Positions 48,476 to 62,700 of a stretch of 64,000 nt of DNA are shown here, piece by piece. The translations under genes and the position numbers were made by a program. Positions within the stretch are counted from its first letter, which is position 1. Each line of letters starts with the position of its first letter. The notes under the pieces are model-generated. The model did no database searches. It was not told where the DNA came from and was given only the letters and a program-made list of their open reading frames with translations. The stretch is from Sthenelais limicola (lineage: Eukaryota; Annelida; Polychaeta; Phyllodocida; Sigalionidae), in NCBI GenBank assembly GCA_942159475.1, contig OW804094.1, positions 48,480,966 through 48,544,965 of the forward strand, in the 5' to 3' direction.

Positions 48476-51400
48476 TTATTAAAAGTGTATATAATTGTGA
48501 GAAGTTTAACTTTGAGGGCCTAGCAACGAACTGCAAATACAGAAAACTCCTTATGAAACTTCGATGTCCGCGAAATTACATTGTCTTCGATCGTTTGTCC
48601 GCAAAACGTACAGATATTCGGTATGCTACACACAAGTCTGCACTAACAATTTATTCGGTGAGTAGTCAAATCATTCGGAATCAAAGTGATTAAAACATAA
48701 AGTACTTCATAAAACACCAGAAGCTGAGAAAAATCTACAGGGTCATTTAGAGAACTCGGCTGATCAGATTTCGTAAGGTTTGGTAGTTAGAATCGCCGTG
48801 TACACCATGTGGTGTGGAAGCTGAACATATGCCAGATTAACTCATTAAGCGTTAATCCAAGCTGATCCCTATAGATTCCCAGCACTTCAGCTCGTTCGAC
48901 ATCAAAGCCAACTAGCCATAAATATTTTTTTCTCCTTCTTCGAGCTAGATCTGTTCACACATGCTGGATCAGTAGACTTGGATTTATCGTGTCTGGAATG
49001 GCTGTCTCCACCGTTTATCTTACTTAGCAGTTGGATGTCCATTTCTGGTAGATATGAATTCTACTTAGCATACTTGGAATTCTCTGCTCACTGTCACGCT
49101 GGGAGAGGAAAGCATTGAACCCACCGAACCCACAAACTATTGGATGCTGCGTGTAGGGGACCATTAACTAAGTCCACGCGGAAATCGCCAGGTCTACACT
49201 CACAGTAAGACTCCACTTACATTAAAACTTCTGATTCCTCTTGATGATGAATAATTGCACCAATGCATGGTCCACATGACTTTCCACAATCTCCAAATAG
49301 TTTGGAATTGAAGAAGGTTAAGTTAATTGAATCTTCAATAACTGACTCACAATAAATAAAGTGGCGCGATTTAAGTGACAAAGTACGTTATCCCCAGGGG
49401 CAAATTGTTTTATTTCCATTAAGAATAGAAACATTTATGGTAGTATAAATATAAATAACAAAGGAAGGGTGAAACGATATGAGTAGCCTTGCATGATTAT
49501 GGCTAGAAATACAGGTATGGAACACTAGTTAGGTATTGCAACAAGCCTAGTAATAGAAACAGAAGGGAAACACCTTTAGTGTTTTTATTCGTTAAAGGAA
49601 ACTACCGGCGTTTGGATCCGGAACATTGCCTGACATTCCTCCAGCCTATACATGTATATCTTTGAAACCATGACAAAATCCAGCAACCAACTCTTTAATT
49701 AATTTTCCTTGTGAGTTCCGCCTATATAAAGGACGATTACCATACACATGGTAGGGGGGCAATCGTTTCTAAGGGTAGCTATATTTTTATGGGCGTTCCA
49801 TTCCGTTAGAATATAAAGGAAGTCGCCATATAGGTAGGCCTACAGGCCTTATTGACATTAACATTGGGTTTTCATACAAGCGTATAAACGATAGAATAAG
49901 ATGCATTGGGTTAGTGGGGGGCCAGGGCTATCTTGTTATAGTAAATCAGCACGCACCAGACCACCCTCATGGTTCATGTTAACAATTCGATCATTTTATG
50001 TCTTGCCAAGTGGTCAAGAACGTGGAAACCAGGAATTCGTTCTTCCTATACCTTTACCTGGTCAAAGGAATGGTAACAGGATTTGGTTTTTAGCCTTAAA
50101 AGCATCCCTGTTTGCGATAGCTCGCCCAGGCAGATACATAGCACCCTAGACGAAATTATCACGCACTCGACAAAGGGCTTCTTGCATCGAAAATCGTTGG
50201 GTAAAGTATGTGATATGTCATGTTTTAAGCGTAAGTGGTAGGGGAGCCGAGCGTTGCAGGCGTGTACATGGTAGAGCGTTTTCCTTGACTGAAGTCGTAC
50301 ACTCAGGCGGATCCGGAGGTAGGCAGGTGGGTAGAGAAGGGCGATAAGTTACCGTAAATGGGGGCTCAAAGTAAACGGCCTTTGGTCCTTTTAAATCTTG
50401 GATCAGAGTACATGCATACATAATCCAGGGTACCCCGAATCAGCCACGCAGAGAGGTTGTATGTTACATGTGCAATCTCTCCTACCCCAGACCCCCACAC
50501 GGGGAAGACCCCAAGTGAATTATCTCCGGAGTGGAATCCCACGCACTGGCAGCCAAAGATAGCCACTGGCTTCGGTCAATCCCTCCATCAACATGACTCT
50601 TTCATGGAACTGATTGATGTCTATTTTTTATGACTGGTCTTGGTTGATGGCCAACGCTGTTGGTAGGGCGGGTACGAATGGAAAATTCAGAATTGCAATG
50701 TTGGAAAGCTTGAAGAAGGAATCCCGTGACGGTTTCTTCTACGGGTGAGTTATATCATCGTGTATATAGGAATCGGAGAGGCAAACACATGCTAATCCCA
50801 AATACATTAGTAGACTTACATTGGCTAAATAGTTAATGTTATAATTATGGAATAGGTAACTGTGCCAATAAAATCTAAATCTAAAAGTTAAATGAGTTTT
50901 TAAAGGTGTAATATTTGTGGTAACGGTGTTTTGTACCCATTATGTTGCGTGGCCATAAACAATCATTACACATTCATTACCATGAATTATAAATATGTTT
51001 GTTTGCAATGTAAGCTATTTAGTCCACCCTTTCAGTAGTGTATTACCTATTGCCAGTAGTACCTTTTCCTCCGAAAGCAAAATAAACAAAATATCAGTGG
51101 TATGAAAAACAATCGAACGCCAAGATCATAGGATCCCTCTATAATCTCGGGGAGAAAAATATATCTGGCCTTCCATGTGACCTATAAGTGAGCGTATTAA
51201 GGGCCGGGGTAGAGAGAGACTATTATATATACCGTTCCTAGCCACTTGATATATGCCATTCGTGTGTCGAAGTAGTGGCTGACGGCCATTAGATAGGGCT
51301 TCCTTTCACAAAATCCTGGTATTTGCTCTCAACTACCAGGAGGATGGCGCGGAAGGAAGCAACAGTTGTCGAATACATGACACCCCTCCCAAAGAATTCC

Positions 51401-53111
51401 CACTTATTCATTTCATTTCGAAAGCTAAGTTGGAGAGAAAGCTCAGGCGTTAAAAGGTTCGGACTGCTTGATCAATGGGTTTCCATGGAAAAAACAGGTG
51501 CGATTTTCACGAGGCGCTTCGGAACGCAGCTTGAAGAACGGCTTTTGCATTAATCAAAGCAATGGTAACAATGAAGTTTGATGGACGAGGTACAGACCGC
51601 CAAAAGGAGCCAATAAATCTAAAATACTTTTAGGAAATGATTCATCCGCAGGAGAACAGAAGGAATAGCAACAATGAAGAGTCGGTGGCCAGCAAAGAGG
51701 AGTCAAAGCCAGCCGTCAGTAAAAAGAAAAAAATCCCTCACATAAATACCATTATTACCTTTCAATGAGTACTGTGACATGATTCACCTATCTTATGATG
51801 AATAGATAGACATATTAGCTGACAAAAACAGTGGTTAGAATACAGGTGATCGTATATTCCAAATGGAAATAAGCCCCAGCATAGAATAAAAAACAAAACA
51901 AATTTACATAACGGTCTTTCAGACAGATACCATTGACAGGTATTCCTAAAAAAAATATCTACACTATTATGATGCCCATGGCGTACATTACCAGGGGCCA
52001 TGCTATGTTTTGCACTTTTAATCAAATAGACATCCAAGCGATATTTAATCCCTTCCTGAATCCCATTTTTGAATAAGGATGTTTATCTAATAAAAAGTGA
52101 ACCTGGTCTTATATGAAGTTAATCCATCGACGGCTGAGCTTTAGACCTGTGCCGGATCGATAAGGGGATAGGGAAATCTGTGATTCCAAATTAACCCTTG
52201 ATTTTTTTGTGTACTACATCACTATAGCCATCAACATAAACAGAGGAGAGTCCACTTACTGACCCGATATTGATTCAAGAGGATCTAGTTACGTAAAAAG
52301 TCTAGAACGTAATCATTGTTATCTCATTCATTCACCTCAGTTCAGTTGCATTTTGTAATAACTTGGATTCTCTATGTTATTTGTAGTTCCACCAACAGAA
52401 TAAAAAAATAGATTTCTAAAGAGTCTATCCATAAGAAAAAGTCTAACTCGTTCCATTTTGCATGCATTATCCAGCATCAATATTCTCTTCCACTATGTAA
52501 CCTATCAAAATACATGGACCCCCTGTCGCTTTCCCTAGCACATCCAGGACGCCGAAGCAAAGCCTTAGCTATAATACATATACACAATGCGTTACGTTCG
52601 TGTCGGGGGAAATCAATCAGGGAAAAGGATGAAGAATACACATGCGAGCCCCTGATTGACTCCTTGTTTAATTGCCATTGGGTTGCACCCACCGACGACG
52701 AACAGGTCAAACGCTTCTTTGTGCGAATAAAATGATCCCATTCTGGAAAGGGGGAAAAACCACTGTTGGCTTGGTTTAATCCTAGGGTCTTCCCTGACAA
52801 AAGAGCATAGTTAGATAGAGGATGGGGATTTGACAGGCAGCAAAATGAAAAATAAATCTAATATACTCAAGAAATAATCAGTTTGATACCAATCCTAAAA
52901 CACACCCAGGGAGATGTTTAAAGTTCAAAGAGTCCGTTAGTGTATCATCCTCGGGCATGTCCTATGATCAAAGAAAGGGGCTTTTTTCCCTCTGGTGAAA
53001 GGAGGTGCACTCGGGGTCTGGATTGATTCTATTGGTTGTTCGAGCTCGGTGTTAACATGATGAGAACTGCCACTTTTGGCTAGAGACACGTGGACTAGAT
53101 GCACCTGACTC

Positions 53112-53119
53112 TATAAAAG
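53112..53119 (+). promoter_or_regulatory. Canonical TATA box
   Basis: TATAAAAG in a GC-richer setting (CTCTATAAAAGGCG) predicts a start near 53142. A short ATG frame with good context lies downstream at 53245. No transcript evidence. Confidence 0.35.
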
Positions 53120-53218
53120 GCGTTGCACATCGGAGCCACCTAGCGACAGCTTTGATCATCTGCACTTACCAACAGGAAGTGCTTAGGTCAGGTCTCCTTC
53201 GTGACAGCCAGTTGGAAG

Positions 53219-53231
53219 TGACCTTTGACCT
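53219..53231 (-). promoter_or_regulatory. Perfect DR1 nuclear-receptor element
   Basis: TGACCTTTGACCT on plus is AGGTCA-A-AGGTCA on minus, the consensus for HNF4, COUP-TF or RXR dimers. Further AGGTCA-like half sites lie at about 53184-53192, 53325-53332 and 53431-53443. Confidence 0.45.
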
Positions 53232-54388
53232 GGACAAACAAATTATGGGGTGTTGTGTGTTAAGCACTAAACAAGACAAGGTTTAGCTCAAACAGACTTG
53301 TACACACGACCTTTCCCTCCCTACAAGGTCATTCTCAACTGACGGCTTCCGTTTTTGTGGGCATTCAAGGGCAGATGAGTTTGCTAATGAATGAGAAGGT
53401 ATTGAAAAACCAAAAGATTTGTGAAGTCCTTGACCACGACCTTTCTCACTACCACAAGTAACGCCAACAGACTCAGCATAACAGTTTTTTAAAGGAGGGC
53501 GTTAAACAAATGTTTAAAGTTTGGGGAAAGTTGTTGCTTTGCCCGTTTATTTCTGAATCATATGTGAACACAATGTGTCCAACATGATATACTATGATTT
53601 CGTCAAACGGTATTAACAGACTTTAAACTTACTTTTATTTGATATTTTTTGTTCTAGTAAGCTTGTCTGCAATGTTTTTATTTTTATCTATAAAGTCTAC
53701 ATTAACAAATTCTACAAACAACAGCTAGTGACTCGGGTAGTGACTCTTGCTCTGGAGGGAGTCCGCGGCATTGTGACAAAGAGTTACATCATGCTGTCTC
53801 TACGCAGCTTCCATTGGACGTACGGTGCGTCCTCTCTCCTCCCGCAGCCTTAGGACGGCACAAGAACTTTTGCCCACCATCCCAGCCTCACCATGTCAAT
53901 TGACTATTATATACTCATGCTACTAGCCGTAGGGCATTTTATATACGGTACACCCTTTCTCAATTTTATACATCCATTCATGTACATCTCCTACCCATCT
54001 GATTATTGCTGTGTATATATCCATAGTAACATGTCTCTCCGCATAATCCTCTGATGTTCAAATGTACGCCTGTGTCCTGTGTGTATTTTTGCCATTCCTG
54101 ATTAAACAGGGTTAATAGTAACTTGTGTTTGTGTTACAATGATGTATAAAACTTGTCTCTCTGTGATTTTCTTTTGCCCTTCAAGAGTACGGTTTTACGA
54201 TTCCCTTTTTTTTTTTATTGAAAGCTTTGTTAAAGCCTATGGCCAAAGTCCCACATGGTTGCATTCAGATCACTGATTAATTTGTAATTAAAAAAAATCC
54301 AGGTGTAAAATTAATAGTTCAAAAGACTGTGGTTGTGAACTTTGTTTTACTTGAATACATCAAATCTTCTGATTTTATGTCTATATAG

Positions 54389-54551
54389 ATCTGGGATTCG
54401 ACTACCTTCTAAAGCGATAAATAGGGGCCTAGAAGATGAACGCACACCTGGTTCCAAAATCAACCTTACACGTTTAAAACGCCAGCTGTTTTCTCAGAAA
54501 GGAAAGGTCAATGGCAGTATTTATCTACCTCTATCTAATTTTCTTGGAAAA
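54389..54551 (+). CDS. Exon-like segment A (unidentified)
   Basis: Open for 54 codons between a TCTATATAG acceptor and a perfect GTAAGT donor, incoming phase 2 and outgoing phase 0. The peptide starts SGIRLPSKAINRGLEDERTP and is basic in the middle (RLKRQLFSQKGK). No family recognised. It could be chance: the AT-rich background yields many such frames. Confidence 0.22.
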
Positions 54552-56024
54552 GTAAGTCAAGGCGACCAGATAAAAACCTAATAGTAAAATCGGTTAGTTC
54601 ACCAGGAAATGCTCTATTTTTGGTCAAGTTGATATATTTATTTGGAGATCTATTGCAATATTTTTCTAACATTATAATACATCTAGGTAGTTGCGAATCG
54701 AATCAAAACATTGACCAGACACCCACCAATGGGTTCGAAACATAGAGAGAGAAAGAGTACAACAAAAGAAAGCATGTCATCTCACCAACAAAGATTGTTA
54801 TGCAAGCATAAAATCATGACGTGTGCACTCAGATTGCATTCAAACTTAAGTTGAAACGACGCACAATAAAGGTGTATATTTAGCTGAAGCTGAGGAACAT
54901 AACACGAATATCACACCCGGAACTGCTGGGAATTAACTTTCAACGATGTAGCTGGAGGTCAGCAAACTCGCCTCGACATTTATTATTCATAGGGCGAACA
55001 CTGGAAGGGTTGTTAAGGGGTAGCACAAATATAAAGACAATCTAGGGTGGTATTTCAGCTGAAAACATCGTAGGATTGGGCTTGAATACTAACTGGAATT
55101 GTCATTCCCATAATAGTAATTAGGAAGGTAATCAAATCGGAATTTATTGGGGAATGGTTCGCCCAGGGAGAAAAATGAAAAGAATAGGTCCGTGATGAAA
55201 CGGAGGGGAACTATGCAAGGACGTTACTCGTCTGTCAGCCAAGAGACTATTTTCAAAGTCAATTACCAAAAATTGTGTAAGGTGATGCTAATATGACCTT
55301 TTTCAAGACAAAAGGCATGCAGCAATGAAGGAGGTTTGAATTGTAACATTTGAAATAACAAGGGAAAAAGCCGAAAACGGCTTATTCAAGGGGACTGTGG
55401 GGAAAACACCACTCGATTTTTCGCTCCGCAAATCAGGAGAAAATATGACTTATGAGGAAATCAAATCCCTTAGTACTTCCAAAGGTCCACACTTCAACAG
55501 AGACAAAATAATGTGTTTATACTTCTTTGGTGTTTTCGGGAAGTGGGCGTGTCTCATAAAATTTAATAATGCAATGACCAATGGATCACGACGCCTTTCT
55601 GTTTCGGGAGTTGGTCATTAGTCGAAGCATTAAACCACTTCTACTTATAAATATAAACATCAATCGTAGATTTTGCAAGGCACTTTTAGCAAAAAGCCCA
55701 AATGTACGATCATATTACAATAAAGCTCGAGCCGCGAGTACTTGTATTATTGGCCACTAATAATGTTAGGATTGTCGGTTGATGGGGAGTATACATATTT
55801 GGTATGCATCTAATATTTTGACATCTAGACCATTTACTATTCACGCAGTATGAAAGAAAGAAAGTCTCAACATTATACTTAGTTTCTTTGATTGGTTTAT
55901 AGTCAACAAAGACCTTGAATTGGTAATACATCAAACCACATGAATAGGTGAAGAGCTACCGGTAGCTAGATAAGTACAGTCAGTAGTAGAAAGCCCTAAT
56001 GACCCCCTAACTTTTAGGGGTCAG

Positions 56025-56261
56025 GTGATTCCCATTAACACATTTAGCCTTAGTCCTAGCCTTGTGGTTAAGCTTATCACACTAGGCGGTGAACTGCAAC
56101 GCTCGAGGAATGTGGCTTTCTGGACTATACTGTACATGTATAAGTACCTGGGTTGCTTCTTCGAACTCCCTGTCATACTTAATAAAATTTTGCAAACTGT
56201 AGGAACAACAGGAGCGATAACCTTGGCCCCAAGCAAAACTATTTCTGCACAAGCAGCTAAA
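56025..56261 (+). CDS. Exon-like segment B (unidentified)
   Basis: Open for 79 codons from a GGGGTCAG acceptor to AAA followed by a perfect GTAAGT donor, phase 0 at both ends, so it can follow segment A in frame. The peptide includes a hydrophobic stretch, VAFWTILYMYKYLGCFFELP, that could be a membrane helix. No family recognised. Confidence 0.22.
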
Positions 56262-59200
56262 GTAAGTACGAGGAAACTGTTTCATATGGTTCAAAACGAT
56301 AAATATTCCAAGATTAAAAGCTGGCACTACTAATTCATAGCTGCATATGCGAAGAATACATATACGAGCCTTTCCATTTAGAATAACTTGGTTGTGTTGA
56401 GGCCTTGTGCAAGCGAGTTGAATTTAGATATACCACCCTTCCGTAAATAGATCTGCCTTCGACGTCTAAAACCGAATATATCACCTTTCACAGGCTTGGG
56501 GTGCTCTAATAAAATTACCGAGAAAAAGGGTATTATATGGGGATATGGGCGATCCTATTGATAATACCTCACTAGGGTATACGCTATCGCAAAGAAGACA
56601 CTTCATCTAGATTGCTAGAGAGTATTGATTACCCCTAATGGTTCCGGAAATAGATATGGTAAGCATGACAAATATCATAGTTACGTTACCAGTACCGATC
56701 GATGGGACGCTGGAGAACTAACTTAAAGGAACAAATTGAGAATGACCAATAAATGGCCTTGGCAATGGTGGCCGCTACTTCATGAATATCTAGTTCGGAG
56801 AATTACAATAGTCGAGGAGGAGGACGACTTGACGCACTGAAGATTAATGAGAGAAGGGAAGGCTTAGGTCGCTGGACCCTCGTCACTGATTTATTCTTGT
56901 GAAACTATTCTGGAGAAAATGAAAATAATGTTCGAGTATAATTTTAGAAGTTGAGGTCCCTTAACCCCCGCAATATAAATAGCTTGGGATTGATTCATTG
57001 GATGCATTAGCAGTGAGAGACATTGATTATGTAACGTTATGAAGACATAGAAATAGACTTTGCCCACATTTAGAGTGAATGACATAGCAGCTACTCTGCC
57101 ATACAAGCGTCCCTGAGAATAAGTAAAATCTACTTCGGGTTGAAGGGCATGATCTTAAAAATGGCAAGAGCTTCTGGGCAAATTATCAAAGGAGAGTCGT
57201 GCCTAACCGTCATTATGTTCTAATAGGGTAATAAAAGTGTTTTCTATTGGCCAAAAGTAATCTTTAACAAGAAACATTGTTGACTGATTAGGTTTCCAGG
57301 ACGGCTCTAATTAGTTTCATTTTCAAAATTTAGTATATCATTAGACTGGACTTTAAAAGAATCTTCTTGGAAGAGTAATGAAGACGAGCTAATTCTGACC
57401 AAATTCTCTTACATACCACAGACACAAGACAGCAGTAGTTCCATGGACCTAATTACTAGAGATTCATGACACTTAATTCTCATTCTGGCTATGAATAAAA
57501 TCTTTAAAGATGAATATAAATACTTTAGTGTATCAATAAAATTGATTTTTCCGTCGGGTTTTCTTCTAAGGGAACAAGCAAGCGATCATTTATTCTAGCA
57601 TCTTGAGTGCCTGGACCAAGTTTATTCTGTCTTTGGGAAAATCGGCTTTGTTAACGAAATGGGTTAAGAATGACTAACGGTGAATTCAACTTTTACCGAA
57701 AGTTCATTCGAAATAATTCCACTTGGAATGTTATGTATTAGGACAACAGAGTGGATGAAATTCCTTTGAATGGGAATGGCTTCCGCTGGTTCCAAAAAGA
57801 AATAACCAAACTTTGACATTATGCTTTGGTGAGAAACCATAAAACATCAAGACATGTCAAATGATTCGATGGGTTTTGAGCATTTCCAAAAAAATATTTG
57901 CCCGGAGAGAGCCATCAAGAACATTTGACTTTGAAGCAAACAATCCTACTAAGTAAACAAAGGAATCTCAGATACAACTAAATAAAAAATGCTTCATTAG
58001 AACATGCCGAAAAAAATACAAATTTCCAGGAACGAATATAACAAGAATGAATTCCTTACCCATACCCATGGAACGGCCATATAAGAAATTCCAGTACACC
58101 GAAATGGACAAATTCGAAAATGGATGTTATACTAATAGCTTCAGCAAAAGTTTCAAACAAGCTGATATTTAGCCAATCCATAATTTACATTCATTTTTCC
58201 CCCTTGGAAATCCTTTCACATGATCATAGATGTTGTAGATGTTTCGCTGATTCCTGATGTCAAGCCAAATAAGCATGCCTAAATAAACATGCCAAGGGCA
58301 TATTGGAATAAATGAATCAGCAGAAGCAGAAAAATAATTGCTAGGTTTCTCATAAAAAGCTCTTATCTCGGTAGGGTGAATTTAATCGCTCGTTCCAATC
58401 ACACACCCATACTTCATCCTGGCATGGCTTGCAGCCAAACTCGAGACCGCGGCCATGTTCAACGTATGAAAATGGCCGCGATAAATATTTGTTATATTCC
58501 ACAGAGAAGCCTAAGGCACAAACACAAATAGCCGTCATAGCTGGAGGATAATAGGATTTTAGTTCTGTCATTCCACATCAGAAAAGACAACCGCGTCTTT
58601 CCTGATTACAAAGCTGTCAGGATGTAGAGTACCCACAACGCGGTTCTACCAAAAGAGTCCCTATCTTTGAGGCAATAATTTAGATTCCTTTCTTTCAAAA
58701 CAAATTGGTTATTTCGTTCTTGGGGCGTTTAGACTTAGGGAATAAGACTGGGCGTATTGAAAAGCTGGCAGAGGATAATCATCTCAAGCAACCCCGAAAT
58801 AGCGTCAGTCTCGAAGGCACCATTGCAAGATTCTAGATAACTGGTTTGACTTGTACCTATTAGAATAGAGAATTAAATAAAATGAAGTACTGTCAGAGCC
58901 AAATGAATGGGGTAGAACATTACATGGTTCTATGTTTACTCAAAATATAGTGTGTTCGTTCGTAGGCCGAACTATCAGCTGCATGGTTTCCGTTAGTCCT
59001 TAGCCCTGATATTTGAAGTAAGTGGGGTTTGAAATGATAATCAAATGTTCAATATCTAACATTAACTACTACAAGCAACACACCAGACATTTCCTTGAAT
59101 AAATGAGTCCTTTGCATGTGCGCCCTCTTTTAAATGCAACATAACATAAACTGATACTATCAGAGATTTTCCAATTATTGGTTTAGTGTCCCAGTCTCAA

Positions 59201-59658
59201 AACAGCGCCCAATTAATCGGAAAACATCATAAATACTTGATTTGGAAATATGGAGGACGGTACATGGATAGGATTATACGACCCTGAGATAAAAACAAGG
59301 AGAAGACAATGAAGGGGGAGACAGAGAACAGGACTGACTTTCTTTCATAAGGAGGGGCTGGGGCATGTTTTCCTAGACAAAATAATCAAACGCCCGGGGC
59401 TATTTTCTAGACACTAGTGGTCTTTTTCCTTCAAGCTTCGCACCCCGACCATGGCCGAGGGTGACTGGGGCGTAAATCATCCATGACAATTCTTTATATT
59501 CCTGGAACTATTAACTTAAGTAAAGAAGAACAGAGGGAGCTGGATACATATATGAAGAAAAAGACGATAAGAAGATGACTTTATAGTGGATCTATGATAT
59601 GGGGACACCGTTTTTGCTCGAGAGGGTTGCAGACTGTTTTCTGTTCTGTTTCTTGCAG

Positions 59659-59784
59659 ACTTTGCAAAGGTGGCAAAGATCAAGGAAGTTTCTTACTAAC
59701 CTTTCCACACACTACGATTATTCTCTTCAAATTACCTTTCTACGATCCCCTACAAAGGCGAGGGGGAGATTATATAGGGGCTAG
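59659..59784 (+). CDS. Exon-like segment C, possible terminal exon (unidentified)
   Basis: A very strong acceptor (TTCTGTTCTGTTTCTTGCAG) is followed by 41 codons and a stop in phase 0 (starting TLQRWQRSRKFLTNLSTHYD), compatible with segment B. A second frame after the same acceptor is open for only 12 codons. Identity unknown. Confidence 0.18.
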   Translation, partial: TLQRWQRSRKFLTNLSTHYDYSLQITFLRSPTKARGRLYRG

Positions 59785-62700
59785 TTTAAATAAGGCACCA
59801 ACCCTTAGTGATCACCTATAACCTGCCTTCCAATCCATGTAAACCAGGGAGAGATACTTTTTTGGTATTAAGTACGATTTATGCATGACTGCACCACAAG
59901 TAATGCAAATCGATGCCAGGCTAAGAAGGCATTTGCTATTCAAAACTATATCAGTAATATTTAGCAAGTGCGCTTTACCTTAGCATAATTCTTATCCTAA
60001 TATCCATGTGTAGTTTTCGCCAATGAAACGGTTTTTTTCGGGTCGATGTATACATGTGACAATAATTTAAGAATGAATAGACAATATTCAGCATAAAAGG
60101 CCAAGCAGAAACTATAAGTTACCTAAAAAGAACAAACCTTGATCGATGTCCTTTCTTTAAAACTCGAAACCCCTTTTTTTGCATTCCATACTTCAAGGCA
60201 ATACCCCTATCATAAATACAATAATCTAAATTCTAAAAATAATAGAGGAACTGGGACCTTTCCTTCTGAAACAAGGAGATTCCAGTCGAGGACAATTTAT
60301 CAGACTCTGTTAAGGCGTCGGACGGTTCCGATCCCATTTCTTCTGGAACCTCTTGGAGACTCGCGGTGACGCCTAGCTAGGCCTTGACAAGCCCGATAAC
60401 GGTCCTGGCATACATGGTTGGACGCAATGATTGTCTGGCCTTGTTAGACAGCCGCTAGAGACATGGCATAAGACCTGGCCAACTCGGAGGTGCAAGGTTT
60501 TTTTATGCTGAAAGCCAAGTTTCAAAGTTCAAGCGCTCCCCCCAAGGACATGGCAAATGTTTTTTGTCTGTCTGGTTTTCCTATCATCGATATATAGGAA
60601 GACTGGAAGTATAATTATCTATAATAAACGGGTTGGTGCCAATCTTTGATGGATTGTAATTTGTAGTGTGGTATATTGATCGCTGGAAATGAGACACAGA
60701 TTTGAAGTATATTTACGAGGGCTGGATACGCTATAAGCTTCTAGCAAATGGATATTTAAGTACATAGGATACCCTACAGAAAGACAACTGATGATTTATA
60801 TGTATATATATCCAGACTCCAAGTATCTCGGCAAAAAGGCTCATTATCGGCGTCTAGTGTCTTCTTTTTTAAAGCACTAGAGAACAATAATAACGGATTG
60901 GGGACTTCCGATTACGCTGTACATATTACAAAGTCTCTATACACGCAATATCTGCCCGATGAGAATGGTAGTTCATGACTTTCTAAAGGTCATTCATAGA
61001 TTTGTAGTAGTTGCGCGCGAGCACTTTCTATATACTACTTACAGTTTTATTCGCGCGATGTTTACTTCTTATAGTACTCTCTGGTTGATTAAATTGAATT
61101 ATATGTTACTTATGTTAGCACATAAGCGTATTGTATTACTTTTTCTACCAGTTAGAGCTGTGTGTCTATTCTAGATGACTTCGATTCGTCTTTTAATTTA
61201 CACCATTCATAATTAAGCGTGTAGCTCTTGCATACCCTATGTTGAACATAGCAATAAACGGAGCAGGATATCTGTAAAACTGGTCTGATATGTTCATATA
61301 TGTCCCTTCTTGCAATGACAAGGGGTTTAATTTCCTCTCTCAAGGTGCTGTCCGAACAATAGGGAAAAGTAATAGTAGTTATAAAGAGGGGGGGGGGGGG
61401 GAAGACAGAAGGGGGGGGGGAGAGAGAAAGTACGGAAATAGGTCTGTTGAAAGGGGCAAAATTAATCTATAGTTGAAACGATATAAATAATTTGAATTCC
61501 CCGATAAAAGAATATTTTTACCGTTGGAAGCGATAAGGATCACAAAAGTGGATGTTCTGGTGGTAGGGGCGCCTGGTAATCAGCGGTGTATGGCAGAATA
61601 TAGAGCTCCGGGGGATATGCACAAGTGTCAGGGAGCTGTTGGAGGATCTGATAGGGGAGATCAAAACCCCATTACCGCCACCTTATCGCAGCACCACATA
61701 CCTTATCTTCTGATATAACCACCAGAAATATACATCTCCCAATCTTGCAGGGAGATAGCTATCAACGGGCCTGATCAGCATTTGTGGCCGCCGAGAGGAA
61801 TTCGGGCGGTGAAACTTCCATTACCTTGGATGACTAATTAATTTTGATACATCAATCGTTTATCATTTTTGAATTAATTTCTTCAATGACAGGATTCAGC
61901 ATTCGATGGGAAATCAATGATAATTAAGATTAATTTTCCGACCGAAAACAGGCCTCTTCGGTCAGAGCAGCCTTCGGCACACACACTCCCAAGAATCGCT
62001 AACATTTCAGCAACCACGCTCCATGCATTAGTTATGTCCCCAATAACGATTTCCTTGGGCTGAGCACAGGGTGTATATTTATTACACCTTTCTCACTTAA
62101 AATAAGTAACCCTGCTCACATCCTGGGGACGAGCAGGGAATGAATCTCCGAGTCCGATGAAGATGCCATACCCAAGACCTTTCCTTGAGGCGTGACCAGG
62201 AAACTGTCTTCTTTGCATGCAAATTAATTCCCCGACAATGCCAATACATTTCTTCTATTCCTTTCATATATATCCGAGTGTAGCGATTTCTGCATTTAAC
62301 TGGTGAATTACGGTAACCACAAATAGGTCAACAACAGAAGATTCAACTCCTTTTAGCACCATAAAAGGTAAATAAAGAGGGGACAAAATACAATTCACAC
62401 TCGTCTAGAATAAAAACAAAGGTGTACGTAGAAGGCACATGAGAAGAAAACCGGAGAAGGACGGAAGTTTCTTTTTTAATTTTTAGAGACTTACCGTAGG
62501 AAGTTGAATTAAAATTTAGATTTTTATGAGCAACACATAGGATTGCGAGACACCAACACATATATATATATATATTACCTTTCTTATTGATTGTCTTCTA
62601 CCGTATGGCATTAACCATAAACTGGACTCACCCGCTGTTTATGCTAGCTGGTGTGATACATTAAAGGTTATTCTCAAACCAAGGTTTACTGCCAAGGTTT

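Noticed and set aside
55397..55621. 74-codon plus frame between exon-like segments A and B
   Set aside because: It starts at GTG, has no good acceptor before it and no donor in phase.
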